Shown here: positions 6,386 to 11,431 of the stretch, piece by piece
Position numbering within the stretch: the first letter of the stretch is position 1
How the letters are laid out: each line of letters starts with the position of its first letter
NCBI GenBank assembly: GCA_041485385.1
Contig: JBGPJM010000161.1
Span: forward strand, 1-11,431
Source: JBGPJM01 sp041485385
GTDB taxonomy: Bacteria > Planctomycetota > Phycisphaerae > Phycisphaerales > UBA1924
Length of the DNA stretch: 11,431 bases
Direction of reading: 5' to 3'
Made by a program: the position numbers and the translations under genes
The notes under the pieces: model-generated
Seen by the model: the letters and a program-made list of their open reading frames with translations, nothing else
What the model was told of the DNA's origin: nothing
The model's database searches: none

Positions 6386-8644
6386 ATGAGCGCGACCCAA
6401 CGCATGACGATCGAGTGGGAAACACTGAATAAGCAAGCTTTGGCCCTCTTGCACGCGGGCAAGTACGACCGGGGCGTGGTCGTGGCCAAGAAGGCGCTGG
6501 AGGTGGCCGAAAAAAATGAGGGGGCCGACCACCCTTCCGTGGCCACGAGCCTGAACAACCTGGCCGAGCTCTACCGCGCGCAGGGCCAGTACGCCCAGGC
6601 CGAACCGCTTTCCAAGCGGGCGCTGGCGATCGATGAAAGGGCACTGGGCAAGGACCACCCCCACGTAGCCAACGACCTGAACAACTTGGCCGAGCTCTAC
6701 CGCACCCAGGGCCAGTACACCCAGGCCGAGCCGCTCTACAAGCGGGCGCTGGCGATCCGTGAAAAGGCCCTCGGCCCGGACCACCCGGACGTGGCGACAA
6801 GCCTGAACAACCTGGCCTTGCTCTATGCGGCCCAGGGCCAGCACGCCCAGGCCGAACCGCTCTCCAAGCGGGCGCTGGCGATCTACGAGAAGGCCCTCGG
6901 CCCGGACCACCCTCTCGTGGCCACGAGCCTGAACAACCTGGCCTCCCTCTATCAGGACCAAGGCCAGAACGCCCAGTCCGAGCCGCTCTACAAGCGTGCG
7001 CTGGCGATCTTGGAGAGGGCCCACGGCCCGGACCACCCTCTCGTGGCCACGACCTTGAACAACTTGGCCGAGTCCTACCGCGCGCATGGCCAGTACGCTC
7101 AGGCCGAACCGCTCTCCAAGCGGGCGCTGGCGATCCGTGAAAGGGTCCTCGGCCCGGACCACCCCGACGTGGCCCAGAGCCTGAACAACGTGGCCGGACT
7201 CTATGAGACCCAAGGCCAGTACGCCCAGGCCGAGCCCCTCTACAGACGGGCGCTTGCGATCCGTGAAAGGGCCCTCGGCCCGGAACACCCCGACGTAGCC
7301 ACGAGCCTGAACAGCTTGGCCGCGCTCTATTTCACCCAGGGCCAATACACTCAGGCCGTGCCGCTCTCCAAGCGGGCGCTGGCGATCGATGAAAAGGCAC
7401 TGGGCAAGCACCACCCTCGCGTAGCCACCGACCTGAACAACCTGGGCGCGCTCTATGAGACCCAGGGCCAGTACGCCCAGGCCGAGCCGCTCTACAAACG
7501 GGCGCTGGCGATCCGTGAAAAGGCCCTCGGCCCGCACCACCCTTCCGTAGCCACGAGCCTGAACAATCTGGCCGAGCTCTACCGCGCGCAGGGCCAGTAC
7601 GCCCAGGCCGAACCGCTCTCCAAGCGGGCCCTGGCGATCGATGAAGGGGCACTGGGGAAGGACCACCCCCACGTAGCCAACGACCTGAACAACCTAGCCT
7701 CGCTCTATCAGGAGCAGGGCCAGTACGCCCAGGCCGAGCCGCTCTACGAGCGGGCGCGGGCGATTTGGGAAGAGGCCCTCGGCCCGGACCACCCTCTCGT
7801 GGCCACGACCTTGAACAACTTGGCCGAGTCCTACCGCGCGCAGGGCCAGTACGCTCAGGCCGAACCGCTCTCCAAGCGGGCGCTGGCGATCCGTGAGAAA
7901 GCCCTCGGCCCCGACCACCCCGACGTAGCCACGAGCCTGAACAACCTAGCTTTGCTCTATAAGACCCAGGGCCAGTACACCAAGTCCGAGCCGCTCTACA
8001 GTCGAGCGCTGGCGATCTTGGAGAAGGCACTGGGGAAGGGCCACCCTGACGTCGCCACGAGCCTGAACAATCTGGCCGGGCTCTATAAGGCCCAGGTCGA
8101 GTACGAATCGGCCGAGCCGCTCTACAAGCGATCGCTGACGATCAGCGAGAAAGCCCTCGGCCCGAACCACCCCGACGTGGCCGCGACCTTGGAGAACATG
8201 GCCGACCTCTATGGCAAGATGGACCGCGCCAAGGAGGCCCAGCCGTTGGAAGAGCGGGCCAAGCGCATTCGCGCCATCGACGTGGCGTCCCACCGCCTGC
8301 CTCGACGCCTTGATGCGCTCACGGCATCACTATGGCTAACAGACATTCTTGTGACGCTCTGTCTCGATGGGCGTGCCCCCACCGACGCCGAGATAGCGGT
8401 AGCAGCCCAGACCGTTGCTCGGTCGTTCGCTAACGGTGAGGTTGACAGCCCCGCCGTTGCCATGTCATGCTTGGGTTGTGATCTTTTTGAGTACAAGGCT
8501 GCCATACCAGTTCACACCTCGCCTTTATTTCATGTTCAACGTGCGTATATCGCGCTGCAGCAGTTGCTCGTCGAGAAGCATCGCATCAAGTTGTTCAGAC
8601 TGCCAAGTCGGGATTCGGCTTGGTCCGACGATGAGTTGGCTTGA
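6386..8644 (+). CDS. Kinesin-light-chain-type TPR protein with unrecognised C-terminal domain
   Basis: The product has 752 residues. ATG 6386 is preceded by AGGAG 9 nt upstream (6372-6376); a second ATG at 6404 would remove six residues. After a divergent N-terminal helical pair (residues ~10-48) come 14 TPR units of 42 residues, each close to HPDVATSLNNLAxLYxxQGQ followed by YAQAEPLYKRALAIxEKALGPD. This is the TPR_12/TPR_10 pattern known from kinesin light chains, where the conserved Asn residues line a peptide-binding groove, so a role in binding a partner protein is likely. No signal peptide, kinase, CHAT or NB-ARC domain is visible. Residues ~634-752 form a separate domain (RLDALTASLWLTDILVTLCLDG at its start, CLGCDLFEYKAAIPVH near its middle) that I do not recognise. 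Its DNA is visibly less GC-rich than the array. There is a 182-nt gap after the PTS operon, so this is probably a separate unit. Confidence 0.85.
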   Translation: MSATQRMTIEWETLNKQALALLHAGKYDRGVVVAKKALEVAEKNEGADHPSVATSLNNLAELYRAQGQYAQAEPLSKRALAIDERALGKDHPHVANDLNNLAELYRTQGQYTQAEPLYKRALAIREKALGPDHPDVATSLNNLALLYAAQGQHAQAEPLSKRALAIYEKALGPDHPLVATSLNNLASLYQDQGQNAQSEPLYKRALAILERAHGPDHPLVATTLNNLAESYRAHGQYAQAEPLSKRALAIRERVLGPDHPDVAQSLNNVAGLYETQGQYAQAEPLYRRALAIRERALGPEHPDVATSLNSLAALYFTQGQYTQAVPLSKRALAIDEKALGKHHPRVATDLNNLGALYETQGQYAQAEPLYKRALAIREKALGPHHPSVATSLNNLAELYRAQGQYAQAEPLSKRALAIDEGALGKDHPHVANDLNNLASLYQEQGQYAQAEPLYERARAIWEEALGPDHPLVATTLNNLAESYRAQGQYAQAEPLSKRALAIREKALGPDHPDVATSLNNLALLYKTQGQYTKSEPLYSRALAILEKALGKGHPDVATSLNNLAGLYKAQVEYESAEPLYKRSLTISEKALGPNHPDVAATLENMADLYGKMDRAKEAQPLEERAKRIRAIDVASHRLPRRLDALTASLWLTDILVTLCLDGRAPTDAEIAVAAQTVARSFANGEVDSPAVAMSCLGCDLFEYKAAIPVHTSPLFHVQRAYIALQQLLVEKHRIKLFRLPSRDSAWSDDELA
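6530..8282 (+). repeat. Tandem 126-bp TPR-coding repeat array
   Basis: Thirteen units of exactly 126 bp run from 6530 to 8167 with no indels, followed by a degenerate fourteenth unit. Unit 1 and unit 9 are almost identical at the DNA level, and the identity continues into unit 2 versus unit 10; the offset is 1008 bp, exactly eight units. Unit 5 resembles unit 11. Many units alternate between EPLSKRALAI and EPLYKRALAI, so a two-unit (252-bp) period lies over the basic one. The array has grown by duplication of blocks. Confidence 0.9.
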
Positions 8645-8667
8645 ACTGGATTACAATCGGTCATTCC

Positions 8668-8723
8668 GGCGGGTGGGCCGGACGTGCGTGCAAGAATACT
8701 CATCGTGCCGGCAACGTGGCACG
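8668..8723 (+). repeat. Dispersed hairpin repeat, copy A (divergent)
   Basis: The left half matches the family: GGCGGGTGG, then GGACGTGCGTGCAAGAATAC, then TCATCGTGCC. The right half differs, but it still folds: CGTGCC (8704-8709) pairs with GGCACG (8718-8723). The copy starts 24 nt after the TPR gene stop. The remaining sequence to 8855 shows no gene. Confidence 0.7.
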
Positions 8724-8855
8724 TAGTCCCGCCAGCCCGAGCACGCAGGGTCCCAGGCCAACCAGGGGGCCCACTGCATGCTCCGCTGGGTCAACTCGCG
8801 CGGGCAGCAGGGCTCATGGTCCGAGACCTGCAGCGCGACGATCGGAGCGTGAGAA

Positions 8856-9446
8856 TTGAGCGAAATAAAACAATTGCGGGCGCTCTGGATCATCGTTGGG
8901 ATCGCCATGGTCCTGTACATTGTGCCGTTGGTCTACCTGGCCTGGGTACGGTTTTGTGCAGTCGATTTCGATGGGCAACTGTCCATCGGAGTGTCCGTCT
9001 GCGCCTATTTCTCGGCGGCAGGGTCTGTGGGAAGCGCGGTGCTCCTCTTCGGAGCGGTATTCCTTCAGAACCGTGAGCTCAAGCTGCAGCGCGAAGAGCT
9101 ATCTGCGGCACGGGAGGTGCAGAAACAACAAGCGGCGGCGATGCAGGAGCAGGCCAAGTACGCTGCCGACCAGGCGAGAGCCCTTCAATTGCAGTCGCGG
9201 CTTGAATGGGAGGGCACAGTGACCGCCCTAGTGACCGAAGCGATCAGATTGCGCCAGGCGTATGAGACTGGACGAGAAACGAAGACTGTTGAAGTGCCTC
9301 TGACCGGCCTCCTCACGGCGGCAGAGCGAGCGCAGAAGCTCGTTGACGATCTGACGCGCCGCGGAACTGACCAGTTTGTCATGCCTTTCGTGCGCGACGC
9401 ATGGCGCGACGCGGTCGGGCTCCCCCGGCTTGGGAAAGAGGGATAA
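8856..9446 (+). CDS. Small membrane-anchored coiled-coil protein, unknown function
   Basis: The product has 196 residues from a TTG start at 8856, with GGAG (8844-8847) 8 nt upstream. Two hydrophobic segments, WIIVGIAMVLYIVPLVYLAW (residues 11-30) and about 46-68 (YFSAAGSVGSAVLLFGAVFL), should form a transmembrane hairpin. They are followed by a Gln/Glu/Ala-rich stretch (~69-110, NRELKLQREELSAAREVQKQ onward) typical of a coiled coil, then a soluble helical tail. I do not recognise a family. Such proteins are common in accessory regions, and the TTG start and lower GC than the PTS genes fit acquired DNA. Alternatives are a start at ATG 8907, which would cut the first membrane segment. No partner gene is evident: the next gene begins 184 nt downstream. 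Confidence 0.65.
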   Translation: MSEIKQLRALWIIVGIAMVLYIVPLVYLAWVRFCAVDFDGQLSIGVSVCAYFSAAGSVGSAVLLFGAVFLQNRELKLQREELSAAREVQKQQAAAMQEQAKYAADQARALQLQSRLEWEGTVTALVTEAIRLRQAYETGRETKTVEVPLTGLLTAAERAQKLVDDLTRRGTDQFVMPFVRDAWRDAVGLPRLGKEG

Positions 9447-9630
9447 GCAGGTCGTCGCCTCTACAGGAGTCGAGCCGAGCGGGCGCAGTCTCCCAATTAC
9501 CCAGGCCACCTTCGAGCTCAAGAACCGGGCCGGGCGATTGGTTCTCAAAGGCAGCCACCCGCCACCACCCGGGGCAGCAGCAGGGCTTGATCGGATTCGA
9601 ATGCTCCCTCCTGGGTATGCTGGGCCCACC

Positions 9631-10023
9631 ATGAACAGCAGACAACGCCGTACACTTGCGGCCTCCACCTTGGTTGCAGCCGCGCTTGCGTTCTTTCCGC
9701 CATGGGATGCGAGCCGTGAGACGAGGGGTGAGAAGAGTACATGGAACGAACTCGACGGCAAGCCGGTTCCTGGTTCTCTCCGAAAGGAGTGGAGCGCGTG
9801 GAAACGAGACGAAGCTCATCGGCGCGGCCTCAATTGGAACCTTCTATCCGGTCGACCAGCGGAGAGTGACTTCTTCTGGGGTCTGAGCTCGGGTGAGAGT
9901 CGTGACTTTCACAGCGCTGTCGACTGGTCGTCGTTGGCACTTCAAGAGGCCATCGTGCTCGTTGTCGGCGCCGTTGGCTTAGCAATTACTCGTGGGCACA
10001 TTCGTGCCTCTGCGCCCCATTGA
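9631..10023 (+). CDS. Small two-helix membrane protein with FPPW motif, unknown function
   Basis: The product has 130 residues from ATG 9631. The frame stays open upstream to 9376, but that extension is low-complexity and lacks a hydrophobic start, whereas MNSRQRRTLAASTLVAAALA opens with a positively charged end and a membrane segment finishing in FPPW. A hydrophilic middle (~30-95) includes SDFFWGLSSGES and VDWSSLALQ, and a second membrane segment follows (~100-122, EAIVLVVGAVGLAI). The pattern FPPW, then a short loop, then DW before a second helix is one I associate with small hypothetical membrane proteins. No function is known to me. The ribosome binding site is weak. The first dispersed repeat copy downstream starts 3 nt after its stop codon. 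Confidence 0.55.
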   Translation: MNSRQRRTLAASTLVAAALAFFPPWDASRETRGEKSTWNELDGKPVPGSLRKEWSAWKRDEAHRRGLNWNLLSGRPAESDFFWGLSSGESRDFHSAVDWSSLALQEAIVLVVGAVGLAITRGHIRASAPH

Positions 10024-10025
10024 AC

Positions 10026-10111
10026 GGCAGGTGGCCCCGACCTGTGTGCAGGAGTACTCGTCGTGCCATCAACCTGTCCGCAGGTTGATGTCTTGGGGGC
10101 CGTCCGACAAG
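10026..10111 (+). repeat. Dispersed hairpin repeat, copy B
   Basis: An 86-nt copy, 77 of 86 positions identical to copy D by my count. It contains a perfect 10-bp hairpin at 10067-10090: CATCAACCTG pairs with CAGGTTGATG around a TCCG loop. A smaller stem lies at the left (CCTG and CAGG). It is in the same orientation as all other copies. Confidence 0.85.
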
Positions 10112-10143
10112 CAGGCACGCGCGAAGGGTTCGTGTACGTGCCC

Positions 10144-10225
10144 GGCGGGTGGCCCCGGACCTGCGTGCAGGAATACTCGCCGTGCGACCCGTGCCACCAC
10201 CTTGTCCGCTTTGGTCAAGGGTGCT
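10144..10225 (+). repeat. Dispersed hairpin repeat, copy C
   Basis: Its first 43 nt match copies B and D closely (GGCGGGTGGCCC, then GACCTGCGTGCAGGAATACT, then CGCCGTGC). The right part is divergent but still can fold: CACCTTG pairs with CAAGG-G-TG with one bulged G. It begins 32 nt after copy B ends, making a local tandem pair. Confidence 0.75.
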
Positions 10226-10336
10226 CGGTCATCTCCGCACGCCCGCACCACCCTGCGGAGCCCCCACAACCGCAAGGCAGTGGCGCGGAAAAGTCATGCC
10301 CCCCGCCGCTTCGGGCTCGTCACGACAAGATGGTCG

Positions 10337-10380
10337 GGCGGCGGGGGGAGGGGCGGGGTGGGGGGTGGGGGTGGGGGAGG
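10337..10380 (+). repeat. G-rich tract with quadruplex potential
   Basis: Runs of 4 to 6 G separated by one or two other bases continue for about 44 nt directly after the stop of the minus-strand secreted protein gene. The plus strand could form a G-quadruplex; the mRNA of the minus-strand gene would instead end in a C-rich run. Confidence 0.7.
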
Positions 10381-10381
10381 A

Positions 10382-11050
10382 TCAGGCGCGCCGGCGGCGC
10401 GTGGTCAGGAGGCCCACACCCAGGAGGGCCAGCGCGCCCGGGGGCGCGGGTACGAGGTGCACGCGCTCGGGCCCGCCCGTGCTGCTGCTGCCGGGGTTCC
10501 AGGTCTGGCCGCCGTCCAGGGACAGCTCGGTGAAGATGTCGAAGAACGAGTCGATGTTGAACAGGCCGCCGCCGAGGTTGGTGATGGTGGTCTGGCCGAG
10601 CGAGGCGAGCGTGGGGCTCTCGCGCAGCATGACGCCGGCGGGCAGGCTCCCGCCGGCGATGTTGAGGGCCAGCATCTCGGTGTCGTACGTGGAGATCGGG
10701 CCGATCGTGCCGGTGTGGGTCACGCGGACGGTGGTGGAGGCGTTGCCTTGGAGCGGCGAGAAGGGGCCGTTGTTCACGGATGCATCCACGCTCACCAGCG
10801 AGTTGAAGTTGTCGAAGTTGGTGCCGAATCCCGTCGGCGGCGGGAAGGAGGCGCTGAAGGCGAAGTGGTCGATGTTGCGGATGACCACGAAGCCGCCGAG
10901 GTAGCTGATCGAGTCGGTGTTGTTGATGTAGTGGCCCAGGGGCGGGGGTATCTGGTCGGACGGGAACATCGGCCGGGCCGGGGCGGTCGCGGCCAGCGCG
11001 GTCACGACGGCCGCGCCGATGATCGCCAATCGGGGGAACAGGTGCTTCAT
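10382..11050 (-). CDS. Secreted PEP-CTERM-like sorted protein, unknown function
   Basis: The product has 222 residues. The start at 11050 follows AGGAG by 7 nt and opens with a signal peptide (MKHLFPRLAIIGAAVVTALA, cleavage probably near ATAPARP). The mature part is Gly/Asn/Ser/Thr-rich beta-type sequence, with ISYLGGFVVIRNIDHFAFSA and ESPTLASLGQTTITNLGGGL, then FFDIFTELSLDGGQTW. The C-terminus VPAPPGALALLGVGLLTTRR (residues 200-219) plus further Arg is the planctomycete style of PEP-CTERM/exosortase sorting tail: short Pro motif, hydrophobic helix, Arg cluster. It should be exported and then processed or anchored at the cell surface. No catalytic residues are recognised. It lies between two 86-nt repeat copies (B and D) and is alone on its strand. 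Codons upstream of 11050 are also open but encode Arg-rich sequence with no signal peptide. Confidence 0.85.
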   Translation of the reverse strand: MKHLFPRLAIIGAAVVTALAATAPARPMFPSDQIPPPLGHYINNTDSISYLGGFVVIRNIDHFAFSASFPPPTGFGTNFDNFNSLVSVDASVNNGPFSPLQGNASTTVRVTHTGTIGPISTYDTEMLALNIAGGSLPAGVMLRESPTLASLGQTTITNLGGGLFNIDSFFDIFTELSLDGGQTWNPGSSSTGGPERVHLVPAPPGALALLGVGLLTTRRRRA

Positions 11051-11191
11051 GGTCTCGCTCCTCACGCGATGAGCGCGCGCCGCATGGCGCAATGCCCCGG
11101 GGCGCGCAAACGGGCACAGCCCGGCGTGGGCCAGGCGGTGCAACAGGCCAATGACTGGGGTCTCTCTCTCCCTCAGCCTTGCGCAGCGGTC

Positions 11192-11218
11192 AGCATACCA
11201 CGCCCATGCCGGTTGCAA
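11192..11218 (-). promoter_or_regulatory. Possible promoter of the secreted protein gene
   Basis: On the minus strand TTGCAA (plus 11213-11218) precedes TATGCT (plus 11192-11197). The spacing is 15 nt, shorter than usual; moving the -35 by one base gives 16. The leader would be about 135 nt. The same TTGCAA hexamer is used in the promoter proposed at 1713-1741. Confidence 0.3.
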
Positions 11219-11247
11219 AACACCAATATGGATGTTGAGGGCGAGTG

Positions 11248-11333
11248 GGCGGGTGGCCCGGACCCGCGCGCAGGAATACTCGTCGTGCCATCAACCTGTC
11301 CGCAGGTTGATGCCTCGGGGACCGTCCGACAAG
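11248..11333 (+). repeat. Dispersed hairpin repeat, copy D
   Basis: An 86-nt copy with no length difference from copy B. The 24-nt hairpin (11289-11312) is identical in the two, while most of the nine differences are transitions, clustered in the flanks on both sides of the hairpin. It stands upstream of the secreted protein gene's promoter. Confidence 0.85.
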
Positions 11334-11431
11334 TCGGCGCCGGCGAGCACCCGCCGAGGAAGCACGTCAGCCCCCCCCCACGCCCGCCCCAGCCCCCCCA
11401 AAACGGTGGAGTCGATTTGCGCGCGCGCAGA

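Larger units (their letters stand above)
10024..10381. other. 358-nt intergenic region with repeats and a G-rich tract
   Basis: It contains two copies of the dispersed repeat (10026-10111 and from 10144), a stem of CTCCGCA (10233-10239) with TGCGGAG (10254-10260), and a G-rich tract at 10337-10380. I see no convincing gene. It separates two genes that converge here, and no terminator with a T-run is visible. Confidence 0.6.
11051..11431. other. 381-nt non-coding right edge
   Basis: It holds the leader and possible promoter of the secreted protein gene, repeat copy D, and a C-rich tract (nine C at 11371-11379, seven C at 11393-11399), which is a G-rich tract on the minus strand. A short TC dinucleotide run lies at 11161-11170. 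No gene is supported. Confidence 0.6.

Noticed and set aside
6362..7672. Minus-strand open frame of 436 codons opposite the TPR array
   Set aside because: Its apparent repeat pattern merely mirrors the 126-bp TPR repeats; no start signal or known fold.
8668..10186. Recurring peptide CVQEYSSC/CVQEYSPC in short frames, which could suggest a family of small cysteine proteins
   Set aside because: The frames are otherwise unrelated, have no shared start or ribosome binding site, and the similarity is explained by the DNA-level dispersed repeat.
10026..10225. CRISPR-like array, because two repeat copies are close together
   Set aside because: Only two neighbouring copies, 86 nt and longer, with divergent right halves and no regular spacer length or cas genes.

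Overview
This is a high-GC bacterial window. I infer a planctomycete, probably Phycisphaerae-like, mainly from three things: the C-terminal Val-Pro-Ala-Pro plus hydrophobic plus Arg-rich sorting tail of the minus-strand secreted protein, a small membrane protein with an FPPW motif, and the overall codon and GC style. This is an inference, not a proven assignment.

Layout. 2-646 is the 3' end of a HEAT-repeat protein. 689-1186 is a chimeric remnant: a hydrophobic N-terminus joined to the last ~105 residues of a MetE-like methionine synthase. 1187-1947 has no convincing protein gene, but its minus strand carries a promoter, a series of hairpins and a strong intrinsic terminator, which together suggest an unrecognised structured RNA of about 465 nt. 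1948-6203 is a three-gene fructose-type PTS operon: membrane channel EIIC, small EIIB, and one large HPr-EI-EIIA fusion. Together these three would make a complete phosphoryl chain from PEP to sugar: EI, HPr, EIIA, EIIB, then sugar through EIIC. The domain order and the separate EIIB and EIIC genes recall the E. coli Fry and Frw systems. No sugar-phosphate kinase or regulator is visible.

6386-8644 encodes a long kinesin-light-chain-type TPR protein with 13 indel-free 126-bp repeats plus a degenerate last unit, and an unrecognised C-terminal domain of lower GC. 8645-10381 looks like accessory DNA: two small membrane proteins of unknown function and three of the four copies of a dispersed, hairpin-forming repeat. 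10382-11050 (minus strand) is a secreted PEP-CTERM-like protein. It lies between two 86-nt direct copies of the dispersed repeat. The right edge holds the fourth copy and a C-rich tract.

The most interesting items are the minus-strand RNA candidate, the dispersed repeat family, the chimeric MetE remnant, the glycine/G-tract loops in the PTS fusion protein, and the insertion in EIIC.
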